15,363 nucleotides of DNA from DATFWC01 sp045801465 (GCA_045801465.1 JBJMSU010000184.1:1-15363), one strand, 5' to 3'; shown: positions 7,155-15,321, numbered from the stretch's first letter. The notes: a model not told the origin generated them from the letters alone. Program-made: numbers and translations.

Positions 7155-7649
7155 TCACATGCAGTCATGCCGGCCTTCTTGCGAGCCTTCGGCCGCCACA
7201 GTCGTGAGTGTCGCCAGCACGATCGGCAACGGATCGAAGCCGGGTGCGACGGCAAGCCGCGGCACGGCGACACCGGCGAGCGAGGCGGTGGAGCTCTGCG
7301 GCAGCCGCTCGGAGGCGCCGGCGCCAAGATCGACCACAAGCCCTACGACCGCCAGCGGCTCGAATGGCAGCCGCCGCACGCCAAGCCCGCGCACCTCGAT
7401 GAGGCCGGCAAGCATTTCGGCGGGACGGGCCAGCAGGCGACCATGCACCGCCTGCACATGGGTGCGATCGTCGGCAACCAAGCGGGCGAACCGCAGCAAT
7501 CCGGTTTCCGCGGCTTCGATCAGCGCCAAGGCGAGGCGCGATTTTCCGCTTCCCGCGGCGCCGCGGATCAGGATCGCGCGCGCGCCGACCAGCACCGCCG
7601 AAGCGTGGATGCTCGCCGGCTCCGTGCCACCGCTGTCCGATTTGGCCAT
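7155..7649 (-). CDS. hprK: HPr kinase/phosphorylase, short alphaproteobacterial form
   Basis: Predicted bifunctional enzyme that phosphorylates and dephosphorylates HPr on its regulatory serine, linking metabolism to gene control. The 164-residue protein has only the catalytic domain; the N-terminal domain of the roughly 310-residue Firmicute enzyme is absent, as is normal in this class. The Walker A loop is GAAGSGKS (30-37), His15 lies in the IHASAV strand that matches the HGTxV element, and Asp60-Asp61 lie in LVADDR. The start ATG (7647-7649) overlaps the chvG stop as TGATG, so translation is probably coupled; no independent ribosome-binding site is seen. A GTG just upstream at 7650-7652 is an alternative. 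In Brucella the matching hprK is linked to the ChvI/ChvG orthologues BvrR/BvrS. Confidence 0.93.
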   Translation of the reverse strand: MAKSDSGGTEPASIHASAVLVGARAILIRGAAGSGKSRLALALIEAAETGLLRFARLVADDRTHVQAVHGRLLARPAEMLAGLIEVRGLGVRRLPFEPLAVVGLVVDLGAGASERLPQSSTASLAGVAVPRLAVAPGFDPLPIVLATLTTVAAEGSQEGRHDCM

Positions 7650-9478
7650 CACATCGCGGGCAGCCGCACGACGAAGCGGGCACCGAGCACCTTCGGTCTG
7701 TCGGGCGGGCCGCTCGCCGCGCCTTGGCGGTTTTCCGCCCAGACCTGGCCGCCATGCGCCTCCACGATCTGTTTGGAGATGGAAAGCCCGAGACCGGAAT
7801 TCTGCCCGAACCCCTGCTCCGGCCGATCCGTATAGAAGCGCTCGAAGATGCGCTCCAACGCATCCGGGCGTACGCCCGGCCCGTCGTCGTCGACGGTGAT
7901 CTCCGCCTGACTGCGCAGCCGCCGGCAGGTCACGCGCACGGTGCCGCCCGGCGGGGAGAACGAACGCGCATTGTGGATCAGATTATCGATCACCTGGCCA
8001 AGCCTGGAATCGTGGCCCGGCACGGTGAAGTCGGACGGGCTGCCGCCTTCGAACTTGAGCGAGACGGCGACGCGATCGTCCTTGCGCACTTCATTGGCCA
8101 CGGTCACCAGCGTGCTGAGGAGCTTGGCGAGATCGACGGGCGCGGCTTCCTGGCGTTGCAGCTCGGCGTCGAGCCGGCTCGCGTCGGAAATATCCGAGAT
8201 GAGGCGGTCGAGCCGTCTGACGTCGTGTTGGATGACGGCGAGCAGCCTCGCCCGGCTCTCCTCGGATTTCGCGAGCGGCAATGTCTCCACCGCCGAACGC
8301 AGCGAGGTGAGCGGGTTCTTGAGCTCGTGCGCGACGTCCGCGGCAAAGCTCTCGATCCCTTCGATGCGGCTGTAGAGCGCATTGGTCATGTCGCGCAGCG
8401 TGCCGGAGAGGTGCCCGATCTCATCCCGCCGCTCGGTGAAGTCGGGAATCTCGACGCGCGAGCGGATGCGCCGTCGCACGCGTTCGGCGCCGTCCGCCAG
8501 CCGCCGCACCGGCTCGGCGATGGTGCGCGCGAGCAGCATCGAGAGCACGACCATGACGCCGAGCAGAATCAGGAACACGGTGACGATCTGCAGCCGTTCC
8601 GCCTCGACCGCCTGGTCGATCTCGCCCCCTTGGGTCGACAGCAACAACGCCCCGCGCACCGCGCGATAACCTTGCACCGGCACGGCAACGGATACGATCA
8701 CCTCGCCGCGGTCATTGACGCGCACCCTGCTGCTGCCCTTGATCCCGGTAAGCGCCTGGGTCACCTCCGGATAGCCCTTCCCGTTCTCCGGCCCGAGCTC
8801 GCGGTAGAGCGGCAGATCGCCCTTCTGCATCCAGCGTCGCAGCTTGATCCAGTTCCGCTCGATCCAGCCCGGCCGTTCCACCGTCGGCGCCGGCAAGTCG
8901 AAACGCAGGATGTCGCCACGGCCGTAGAGATTGCGGCTGTCGACGAGCAGCACGCCGTCGCGGTCGTAGATGCGTGCCCGGGTGTTGGTCGGCGATACGA
9001 AGCCACGCAGCACCGGAGCGATCCGTTCCGGATTGATGGGAAACTCGAGCGAAGATGAATCCTCAGGCCCGTAGCTCTCGCCCGTCTGCAGCTCGAGCAG
9101 TCGCTCCGGATCGACGGTGATCGACGAGTCGCTCTCTCCCAGGGCGGCCAAGGCGATGGCCTGGGCGATGATCTCGCCCTGGGTGAGCAGGGCTTGAATG
9201 CGCGCGTCGATCAGGCCGGCGCGGAACTGCGAGAGGTAGAGAATGCCGATGACGAGCGCGACCAGGCCTGCAACGTTGAGCGAAACGATGCGCCGGGTGA
9301 GACTGGAGAAACTCTGAGCGACGAAGAATTGCCAGGCGCCGCGCAGCGGAAAATAGATGAAGCGCCCCGAGCGGCGCAGCCAAGCTCGCCCGGCCCCGCT
9401 TTTCTCACGTGGCGCCGGTTTTTTTGCGCGTTCCGCCTCGTCTTGCGTCGAGTCGGTTTGGTTGGTTCGATCGAGCAC
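7649..9478 (-). CDS. chvG: ChvG-type sensor histidine kinase
   Basis: Inner-membrane sensor kinase of the ChvG-ChvI (BvrS-BvrR, ExoS-ChvI) system that governs envelope, acid-stress and host-interaction genes in Rhizobiales. Using the GTG start at 9476-9478 it has 609 residues. After a polar N terminus come TM1 (about 64-84), a periplasmic stimulus-sensing region, TM2 (about 297-320) and HAMP (about 321-373). Then follow the HisKA site FAADVAHELKNPLTSLRSAV with phosphoacceptor His384, and an HATPase domain with Asn499 in NLIHNA, DDGPG (530-534) and GLGLS (562-566). The start is uncertain: AGGA lies four bases before the GTG, while an in-frame TTG at 9533-9535 would add 19 residues. The stop overlaps the hprK start. 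It lies downstream of chvI on the same strand. Confidence 0.95.
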   Translation of the reverse strand: MLDRTNQTDSTQDEAERAKKPAPREKSGAGRAWLRRSGRFIYFPLRGAWQFFVAQSFSSLTRRIVSLNVAGLVALVIGILYLSQFRAGLIDARIQALLTQGEIIAQAIALAALGESDSSITVDPERLLELQTGESYGPEDSSSLEFPINPERIAPVLRGFVSPTNTRARIYDRDGVLLVDSRNLYGRGDILRFDLPAPTVERPGWIERNWIKLRRWMQKGDLPLYRELGPENGKGYPEVTQALTGIKGSSRVRVNDRGEVIVSVAVPVQGYRAVRGALLLSTQGGEIDQAVEAERLQIVTVFLILLGVMVVLSMLLARTIAEPVRRLADGAERVRRRIRSRVEIPDFTERRDEIGHLSGTLRDMTNALYSRIEGIESFAADVAHELKNPLTSLRSAVETLPLAKSEESRARLLAVIQHDVRRLDRLISDISDASRLDAELQRQEAAPVDLAKLLSTLVTVANEVRKDDRVAVSLKFEGGSPSDFTVPGHDSRLGQVIDNLIHNARSFSPPGGTVRVTCRRLRSQAEITVDDDGPGVRPDALERIFERFYTDRPEQGFGQNSGLGLSISKQIVEAHGGQVWAENRQGAASGPPDRPKVLGARFVVRLPAM

Positions 9479-9590
9479 CTGGTCCTTGGCCCTCGCGTTT
9501 CCGCTGGGGCGATCTCGAGGATGCGGATGCCGCAATTTACCGCAATCCGGCCGGCTCTGTCACACGGGCCGCGGCCGGGAGCTTCAGCGG

Positions 9591-10289
9591 TCAGGCTTCC
9601 TTGAAGCGATAACCGACGCCATACAGCGTCTCGATCATGTCGAAGGCGTCGTCCACCGCCTTGAACTTCTTGCGCAGACGCTTGATGTGGCTGTCGATCG
9701 TGCGGTCATCCACATAGACCTGATCGTCGTAAGCGGCATCCATCAGCGCGTTGCGGCTCTTGACCACGCCCGGCCGGCTGGCCAGGGCCTGGAGGATGAG
9801 GAATTCGGTGACCGTGAGGGTGACGGGATCGCCCTTCCAGGTGCAGGTATGGCGCTCCGGGTCCATGCGCAACTGTCCGCGCTCGAGCACCTTGGCATCC
9901 ACCTCCTTCACGGCGGTGACGTCCTTCGGAATCGCTCGGCGCAGCACCGCCTTGACGCGTTCGACCAGCAGGCGCTGGGAAAACGGTTTGCGGATGAAGT
10001 CGTCGGCGCCCATCTTGAGCCCGAACAGCTCGTCGATCTCCTCGTCCTTGGAGGTGAGGAAGATCACCGGCATATCGGATTTCTGGCGCAGGCGGCGCAG
10101 CGTCTCCATCCCGTCCATGCGCGGCATCTTGATGTCGAGGATGGCGAGATCCGGCGGTGACGTCTTGAAACCGTCGAGCGCGGACGCGCCGTCGGTGTAG
10201 GTCATGATCCGGTAGCCCTCGGCCTCGAGGGCGATGGAAACCGAAGTCAGGATGTTGCGGTCGTCGTCGACGAGAGCGATGGTCGGCAT
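9591..10289 (-). CDS. chvI: ChvI-type DNA-binding response regulator
   Basis: OmpR/PhoB-class response regulator, partner of the adjacent ChvG. The 232-residue protein has an N-terminal receiver domain (about 1-120) with the acidic pocket VDDD (7-10) and phosphoacceptor Asp52 in AILDIKMPRMDG. The conserved FLTSKDE strand and RKPFSQR follow. A C-terminal winged helix (about 135-230) includes TVTEFLILQALASRPG and DRTIDSHIKRLRKKF. The ATG at 10287-10289 is chosen because the receiver begins directly (MPTIALVDDD) and AGAGG lies about five bases upstream; the longer open frame to 10454 has no matching sequence. It is the first gene of the leftward cluster and diverges from the MFS gene. Confidence 0.96.
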   Translation of the reverse strand: MPTIALVDDDRNILTSVSIALEAEGYRIMTYTDGASALDGFKTSPPDLAILDIKMPRMDGMETLRRLRQKSDMPVIFLTSKDEEIDELFGLKMGADDFIRKPFSQRLLVERVKAVLRRAIPKDVTAVKEVDAKVLERGQLRMDPERHTCTWKGDPVTLTVTEFLILQALASRPGVVKSRNALMDAAYDDQVYVDDRTIDSHIKRLRKKFKAVDDAFDMIETLYGVGYRFKEA

Positions 10290-10634
10290 GAAGCCTCTGT
10301 TCCGTGACGGTTCGCCCAACCCGGAGGCCCGCAAAAAAGCTAGGCCGAAATGTGACGATCCGCCAACAAATGCGTGATTCGCCAAGGCGTTTACCATAAC
10401 GCCTGACGTTGTTGCAGTGCGATTTTGCGCAATGTAGCGGCTTTGGCTGGACAATCAACCGTTCCGGCTGCCTTGGACGGCGCTCCCGCGCCGGTGGGTG
10501 GCTTCGGAACCATCCGGTTCAGCCGGCATTCATACTCGGAAACCCCTTGCCCCGGCCGCGGACTGAAACACCGGGCGGCTGTCGATCCGGCGTCACTCCA
10601 CGCGCGCAAAGGGCGGCAGTGGAGGATAACGCCC
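10290..10634. promoter_or_regulatory. Divergent intergenic region between chvI and the MFS gene
   Basis: These 345 bases must hold promoters for both divergent units. Visible structure: a 7-bp inverted repeat AGGCGTT (10385-10391) / AACGCCT (10398-10404) with a 6-base centre. There is also a near-perfect direct repeat, GATCCGCCAA (10357-10366) and GATTCGCCAA (10376-10385), whose starts are 19 bases apart. Direct repeats at roughly two helical turns can be OmpR-class regulator sites, so ChvI autoregulation is possible but only inferred. GGAGG at 10621-10625 is the ribosome-binding site of the MFS gene. I see no gene in the region; in-frame upstream extension of the MFS frame looks non-coding. 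Confidence 0.4.
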
Positions 10635-11987
10635 ATGACGACCAGCACTACTGCGACCGCGCCCATGTCGGATGCCGAGCACCGCGTGCAACTGCGGCGC
10701 GCCGTGATCGCCAGCACCGTCGGCACCGCGATCGAATGGTACGATTTCTTCCTCTACAGCACCGTCACCGGGCTCGTCTTCGCCAAGCTGTTCTTTCCCC
10801 ATTCGGATCCCCTGGTCGGCACGCTCGAAGCTTTTGGCATCTATGCGGTCGGTTTCGTCGCCCGTCCGGTCGGCGCCGCCATCTTCGGCCACTATGGCGA
10901 CCGCATCGGGCGCAAGGCGACGCTCATCGCCACGCTCATGCTCATGGGGATCGCCACCTTCCTGGTGGCGCTGGTGCCGACTTACGAGAGCATCGGCATC
11001 TGGGGGGCCGTGATCCTGACCTTCCTGCGCTTCGTGCAAGGTGTCGGCGTCGGCGGCGAGTGGGGCGGCTCGGTGCTGTTGTCCATGGAATGGGCGCGCT
11101 CGCATCATTCGCGCGGCCTGGTGGCGTCGTGGCCGCAGTTCGGCGTACCGTGCGGCCTGTTCCTGGCCAATCTCGCCGTCCTGCTGTCCAGCCATCTCTC
11201 GGGCGATCAATTCCTGACCTGGGGCTGGCGGGTTCCCTTCCTCCTCAGCCTGATCCTGGTCGCCGTCGGCCTGTGGATCCGGCTCGGCATCATGGAAACG
11301 CCGATCTTCGCGCGCCTCGTCGCCGAGGAGAGGGTCGAGCGCACGCCGCTCATCGAGGTAATCAAGCAATATCCGAAGGAAATCGTGCTCAGCGCCCTGG
11401 CGCGCCTGGCGGAGCAGGCGCCGTTCTACATCTTCACGGCCTTCATCTTTTCCTACGGAACCGGCACGCTGCATGTCTCGCGCGATTTCCTGCTCGTTGC
11501 CGTGCTGGCTGCGTCGGTCCTGTCGTTCGTGTCGATTCCGCTGTTCGGGCATTTGTCCGATGTGATCGGCCGCAAGAAGATGTACATGATCGGCGCGGCG
11601 ACATGCGGCCTGTTCGGCTTCCTTTACTTCGGCATGCTCGATGCGGGCTCGCTGGCGTTGATCTTCCTCGCCATCGTTCTATCGCTCGTCCCGCATGATA
11701 TGATGTATGGGCCGCAAGCCGCCCTCATCGCCGAATCGTTCCCCGGACATCTGCGCTACAGCGGCGCTTCTCTCGGCTATCAGCTCGCCTCCGTGATTGC
11801 CGGAGGGCCGGCGCCGCTCATTGCGACCTGGCTGCTCGGAAAGTATCATTCCGGCTACGTGATCGCCGTCTATATCCTGGCCTGTTCGGTTGTGACGTTG
11901 ATCGCCACGGCGATGATGCGGGACTTTACCGGCAAGGACCTCGAGCACGTGCACAGCGAGCCGGTGGCGTTGCGCCGCGCGGCTTGA
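10635..11987 (+). CDS. Major facilitator transporter, metabolite:H+ symporter (MHS) type
   Basis: A 450-residue inner-membrane protein with about twelve hydrophobic segments, typical of proton-coupled carriers related to ProP, KgtP and ShiA. Signature elements are AIEWYDFFLY (32-41) at TM1, GHYGDRIGRK (85-94) in the TM2-3 loop, RFVQGVGVGGEWGGS (132-146) and the second-half copy GHLSDVIGRK (305-314). The substrate (organic acid, betaine, aromatic acid or other) cannot be read from sequence. The ATG at 10635 is preceded by GGAGG nine bases upstream and followed by the expected short polar N terminus. The HugZ-like gene begins 16 bases after its stop, so the two are probably co-transcribed. It diverges from chvI across a shared intergenic region. 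Confidence 0.93.
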   Translation: MTTSTTATAPMSDAEHRVQLRRAVIASTVGTAIEWYDFFLYSTVTGLVFAKLFFPHSDPLVGTLEAFGIYAVGFVARPVGAAIFGHYGDRIGRKATLIATLMLMGIATFLVALVPTYESIGIWGAVILTFLRFVQGVGVGGEWGGSVLLSMEWARSHHSRGLVASWPQFGVPCGLFLANLAVLLSSHLSGDQFLTWGWRVPFLLSLILVAVGLWIRLGIMETPIFARLVAEERVERTPLIEVIKQYPKEIVLSALARLAEQAPFYIFTAFIFSYGTGTLHVSRDFLLVAVLAASVLSFVSIPLFGHLSDVIGRKKMYMIGAATCGLFGFLYFGMLDAGSLALIFLAIVLSLVPHDMMYGPQAALIAESFPGHLRYSGASLGYQLASVIAGGPAPLIATWLLGKYHSGYVIAVYILACSVVTLIATAMMRDFTGKDLEHVHSEPVALRRAA

Positions 11988-12003
11988 GCCCTCAGGAGGC
12001 GCC

Positions 12004-12807
12004 ATGGCGGATGCTCAAGGTGTCGGGCCCCTGCCCGGCACGATGCCCGGGCGGACGCCCGAGAACGCGCCTCAGCCGGCGGATTTCGATCCGCGGGGGG
12101 TGGCCAAGGAGCTCCTGCGCACCATTCGCGCCGGCACGCTGGCGACGCTCGACCGCCACACCGGTCACCCGTTCGCCTCGCTCGTCAATGTGGCGACCGA
12201 TAGCGACGGCTCGCCGATGATTCTGGTGTCGCGGCTCTCCACCCACACCGCCAATCTCGAAGTCGACGGACGTGCCTCGATCCTGCTGGCGCAGACCGGC
12301 AAGGGCGATCCGCTCGCCCACCCGCGCTTGACCCTGCTCGGCACCATGCGGCAGGTCGACCGCGAGGGTGAAGACGATGCCCGCGTGCGACGACGCTTCC
12401 TCGCGCGTCATCCCAAGTCCGAGCTCTATGCCGGATTCGGCGACTTCTCGTTCTGGCGCATGGCCGTCGCCTCCGCTCACCTCAATGGCGGCTTCGCCCG
12501 CGCCGCCGATCTGACGGCGCACGATGTCCTCACCGACCTCGCCGGTGCCGAGGACATGGTCGAGGTGGAACCGGATGCGGTCGCACACATGAACGAGGAC
12601 CACGGCGAAGCGGTGCGGCTCTATGCGACCAAGCTCCTGGGGGCCCGCGACGGCAGCTGGCGGGTGACCGGCATCGATCCCGATGGCCTGGATCTGATGC
12701 TGGGCGATGCCGCGCTCCGCCTGCCGTTCCCCGAGCGCGTGCGGACGCCGCTCGTGCTGCGCCAGGCGCTCAAGCGGCTGGCCGACGAGGCGCGCGCGAT
12801 AGCTTGA
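12004..12807 (+). CDS. HugZ-like protein: PNPOx-like split barrel with DUF2470
   Basis: The 267-residue protein has an N-terminal split-barrel resembling pyridoxamine-phosphate oxidase (about 30-170; AGTLATLDRHTGHPFASLVN, LTLLGTM, RFLARHPKSELYAGFGDF) and a C-terminal DUF2470 domain (about 185-262; HMNEDHGEAVRLYA). This architecture occurs in HugZ-type heme oxygenases and in related proteins of uncertain function that bind flavin or heme. His195 and His200 are candidate functional residues by position only. AGGAGG (11994-11999) four bases before the ATG is a strong ribosome-binding site. The close spacing to the MFS transporter suggests a shared operon. No heme-uptake genes are visible, so heme degradation remains an inference. 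Confidence 0.88.
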   Translation: MADAQGVGPLPGTMPGRTPENAPQPADFDPRGVAKELLRTIRAGTLATLDRHTGHPFASLVNVATDSDGSPMILVSRLSTHTANLEVDGRASILLAQTGKGDPLAHPRLTLLGTMRQVDREGEDDARVRRRFLARHPKSELYAGFGDFSFWRMAVASAHLNGGFARAADLTAHDVLTDLAGAEDMVEVEPDAVAHMNEDHGEAVRLYATKLLGARDGSWRVTGIDPDGLDLMLGDAALRLPFPERVRTPLVLRQALKRLADEARAIA

Positions 12808-12885
12808 AGACCGCGGAATCTCCCTTGCGCCGGGTGCAGCGCGCTCCTAATTACCGATGCAGGACGTGCAAGACCTGGGCTGACC

Positions 12886-13338
12886 ATGGACCTGATGAAG
12901 CTCGTTGCCCTCGACCGCGACGATATCGAAGTCGTATCGGCCCACGTGCAGGACTCCGTCGTCAAGGTTGCCGATATTCGCTGGCGCCCTGACGAGAAAC
13001 GTTTCGTCGTCGCTCTGAACAGGTTCGATTGGGAATCCGCGAGCTGCGCCGAGGGCTGCTATCAGCGACGCCGTTCGGCGCTGCGCTTCGATCGCGTGCT
13101 GGCCTGCAAGTGCCGCAACCTGAGCCCCAAGGAGAAGGACGCCGTCCTCAACCTGCTGGCGGTCGAGTTCGCCGAAACCTTATCGCCGTCGGGCGTGATC
13201 ACGCTGTTCTTTTCGGGCGGCGGGGCGATCCGGCTCGAGGTCGAATGCCTGGAATGCGAGCTGGCCGACCTCGGACCCACCTGGACCACGGTCACCTGCC
13301 CGGCGCATCCCGATGACGCCGCCCAGGTCCGGAGCTAA
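12886..13338 (+). CDS. DUF2948 family protein, cysteine-rich
   Basis: Function unknown. The 150-residue protein matches the alphaproteobacterial DUF2948 pattern (LVALDRDDIEVVSAHVQDSV, KRFVVALNRFDWE, RRRSALRFDRVLA, GGGAIRLEVEC) and lies just upstream of hisD and UPF0262, the usual neighbourhood of this family. It carries seven cysteines: Cys54, Cys58, Cys74, Cys76, Cys121, Cys124 and Cys138. Most are arranged as CxxxC, CxC and CxxC, positions that I recall as non-cysteine in other members. No signal peptide or membrane segment is seen. The ATG at 12886 lacks a clear ribosome-binding site; the in-frame ATG at 12895 is an alternative start. Confidence 0.85.
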   Translation: MDLMKLVALDRDDIEVVSAHVQDSVVKVADIRWRPDEKRFVVALNRFDWESASCAEGCYQRRRSALRFDRVLACKCRNLSPKEKDAVLNLLAVEFAETLSPSGVITLFFSGGGAIRLEVECLECELADLGPTWTTVTCPAHPDDAAQVRS

Positions 13339-13366
13339 ACTTCACAAATCCTGTGCGTGACCGCAG

Positions 13367-13393
13367 CCCGGATGAAGCGAAGCGAAATCCGGG
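13367..13393. repeat. Dispersed-type palindromic repeat upstream of hisD
   Basis: CCCGGAT (13367-13373) and ATCCGGG (13387-13393) flank a core that repeats AGCGA twice (13376-13385). From memory, CCCGGATGAAGCG with GCGAAATCCGGG is a widespread intergenic repeat in Bradyrhizobium and related genomes. It separates DUF2948 from hisD, which are often adjacent, and could form a hairpin in the hisD leader. Confidence 0.6.
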
Positions 13394-13447
13394 GATGTCT
13401 CCGCATTTGGCTTCGCTCCCTGCGGCTTACTCGTGATAAGCGACGCG

Positions 13448-14740
13448 ATGCCGATCCGCCTCGACACCAGTGCCGCCGATTTCACAGCCCGCTTCAAGGC
13501 TTTGCTCCGCACCAAGCGCGAAGTCTCCGAGGACGTGAGCGAGGTGGTGCGCGGCATCATTGCCGACGTGATGGCGCGCGGCGACCGCGCCCTCTTCGAG
13601 CTGACGCGCCGCTTCGACAAGTTCGATCCCGAAAGCCTCGGCCTCAAGGTCACGCCGGCCGAGATCGCGACCGCTGCCTCCACCTGCAACGGCGAGGCGC
13701 TCGCGGCGCTGACGCTCGCGCGCGACCGCATCGAAGCGTTTCACCGCCGCCAGCTGCCGCGCGACGAGCGCTTCACCGACGGCCTGGGCGTCGAGCTCGG
13801 CTCGCGCTGGACCGCGATCGAGGCGGTGGGGCTCTACGTTCCGGGCGGCACCGCGGCCTATCCGTCCTCGGTCCTGATGAACGCGATCCCGGCGCGCGTC
13901 GCCGGCGTGCCGCGCCTGGTCATGGTGGTGCCGGCGCCGGAGGGAAAGCTCAATCCGCTCGTGCTCGCCGCCGCCAAGCTCGCCGGCATTGACGAGGTCT
14001 ATCGCATCGGCGGCGCGCAGGCCGTGGCGGCGCTCGCCTACGGGACCGAGACCATCGCGGCCGTCGCCAAGATCGTCGGGCCGGGCAATGCCTATGTGGC
14101 GGCAGCCAAGCGGCTGGTCTTCGGCACGGTCGGCATCGACATGATCGCCGGCCCCTCGGAAGTGCTCATCCTCGCCGACCGCGATGCCAATGCGGACTGG
14201 ATCGCCGCCGATCTCCTCGCCCAGGCCGAGCACGACGTTGCCGCCCAGGCCATCCTCGTCACCGACGATTCCGCTCTCGCGGCCGCAGTGGAGACCGCGG
14301 TGGAGCGGCAGTTGACGACGCTTCCCCGCGCCGCCGTGGCGGCAAGCGCCTGGCGCGATCACGGCGCGATCCTGCTGGTCGCGGCCCTCGACGAAGCGGT
14401 GCCGCTGGTCGACGCGCTCGCGCCCGAGCACCTCGAGATCGCATGCGCCGAAGCCGAACGCCTGGCCGGCCGCATCCGCAATGCCGGCGCGATCTTCATC
14501 GGCCATCACACGCCGGAGGCGATCGGCGACTACGTGGCGGGACCCAATCACGTGCTGCCCACGGCGCGGTCGGCACGGTTCTCGTCCGGTTTGGGCGTGC
14601 TCGACTTCATGAAGCGAACCTCGATCCTCAAGCTCGGCGCCGAGCAGTTGCGCGCGCTCGGGCCCGCCGCCATCGCGCTCGGCAGCGCCGAGGGGCTGGA
14701 CGCGCACGCGCGCTCGGTGGCGATCCGCCTCAACCGATGA
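13448..14740 (+). CDS. hisD: Histidinol dehydrogenase
   Basis: Zinc enzyme that catalyses the last two steps of histidine synthesis, NAD-dependent oxidation of L-histidinol to L-histidine, in the cytoplasm. The 430-residue product has the usual length. Zinc ligands are visible as Gln259 and His262 (QAEHD), Asp361 (GDYVAGPNHVLPT) and His420 (GLDAHARSV), and the catalytic pair Glu327-His328 lies in APEHLEI. The family signature VGPGNAYVAAAKR and IDMIAGPSEVLILAD are intact. The ATG at 13448 is preferred because MPIRLDTS is the typical beginning; an in-frame GTG at 13433 would add five residues. Its stop overlaps the next gene's start (ATGA), so translation is likely coupled. No other his genes are in the window. 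Confidence 0.97.
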   Translation: MPIRLDTSAADFTARFKALLRTKREVSEDVSEVVRGIIADVMARGDRALFELTRRFDKFDPESLGLKVTPAEIATAASTCNGEALAALTLARDRIEAFHRRQLPRDERFTDGLGVELGSRWTAIEAVGLYVPGGTAAYPSSVLMNAIPARVAGVPRLVMVVPAPEGKLNPLVLAAAKLAGIDEVYRIGGAQAVAALAYGTETIAAVAKIVGPGNAYVAAAKRLVFGTVGIDMIAGPSEVLILADRDANADWIAADLLAQAEHDVAAQAILVTDDSALAAAVETAVERQLTTLPRAAVAASAWRDHGAILLVAALDEAVPLVDALAPEHLEIACAEAERLAGRIRNAGAIFIGHHTPEAIGDYVAGPNHVLPTARSARFSSGLGVLDFMKRTSILKLGAEQLRALGPAAIALGSAEGLDAHARSVAIRLNR

Positions 14741-15231
14741 CCGCCCGCGAGCACGCCGATTCCGCGAAGCACCGTCTCGTGGCGGTCACGCTCGACGAAG
14801 GCTCCATCGGCCGCTCCAATCCCGACGTCGAGCATGAGCGCGCGGTCGCCATCTACGACCTCCTCGAGGACAACGTGTTCCACCCGGTCGATCACGACGG
14901 CGGACCCTACGCGCTGCATCTCAGCCTGACCGAGAGCCGGCTGGTGTTCGACATCCGGCTGTCCGACGGCACGCCGGTGGTCGCCCATTTCCTGTCGGTC
15001 ACGCCGCTGCGGCGCATCGTCAAGGACTATTTCATGATCTGCGACAGCTACTATCAGGCGATCCGCACGGCGACACCGAGCCAGATCGAGGCGATCGACA
15101 TGGGACGGCGCTCGGCGCACGACGAGGGCTCCCGCATCCTCATGGACCGATTGCGCAAGAAGGTCAGGGTGGATTTCGATACCGCGCGGCGCTTGTTCAC
15201 GCTGGTCTGCGTCTTGCACTGGAAAGGTTAG
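14737..15231 (+). CDS. UPF0262 family protein
   Basis: Function unknown; a conserved 164-residue alphaproteobacterial protein almost always found next to hisD. Family landmarks are NPDVEHERAVAIYDLLEDN, LRRIVKDYFMICDSYYQAIR, ATPSQIEAIDMGRRSAHDEG and DTARRLFTLVCVLH. It has no signal peptide or membrane segment, so it should be cytoplasmic. The start codon overlaps the hisD stop by four bases (ATGA), giving firm support for this start and for co-translation. In relatives the next gene is usually a low-molecular-weight phosphatase; here an inverted repeat follows directly and the window ends. Confidence 0.93.
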   Translation: MTAREHADSAKHRLVAVTLDEGSIGRSNPDVEHERAVAIYDLLEDNVFHPVDHDGGPYALHLSLTESRLVFDIRLSDGTPVVAHFLSVTPLRRIVKDYFMICDSYYQAIRTATPSQIEAIDMGRRSAHDEGSRILMDRLRKKVRVDFDTARRLFTLVCVLHWKG

Positions 15232-15232
15232 T

Positions 15233-15308
15233 CTAGTGCCCCGCTTGCGAAGTTCGTGATACATGGCGGCCCCCTCTGACACGAACTTCGGAAGCAAAGG
15301 GGCACTAG
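15233..15308. repeat. Long imperfect inverted repeat after UPF0262
   Basis: The outer arms CTAGTGCCCC (15233-15242) and GGGGCACTAG (15299-15308) pair perfectly. The inner arms 15243-15258 and 15280-15295 pair in 15 of 16 positions, with a 3-base AAA bulge (15296-15298) and a 21-base loop. The whole forms a hairpin of some 25 base pairs two bases after the UPF0262 stop. It probably acts as an intergenic repeat unit and may end hisD-UPF0262 transcription. It carries no coding sequence for a transposase. Confidence 0.75.
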
Positions 15309-15321
15309 CAAGTCTATGATC

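Noticed and set aside
7724..9058. A 444-codon open frame antisense to chvG
   Set aside because: Same explanation: the real kinase motifs (H-box, N-box, G-boxes) are on the minus strand and this frame has none.
10425..10634. Upstream in-frame extension of the MFS gene to a TTG codon
   Set aside because: The extension lacks family similarity, and GGAGG before the ATG at 10635 marks the real start.
10593..11552. A 319-codon open frame antisense to the MFS gene
   Set aside because: Charged, repetitive composition typical of antisense to a membrane protein gene; no start signal or family pattern.
13427..14707. A 426-codon open frame antisense to hisD
   Set aside because: Antisense shadow in high-GC DNA; biased, low-complexity residue content and no motif, while hisD is intact.
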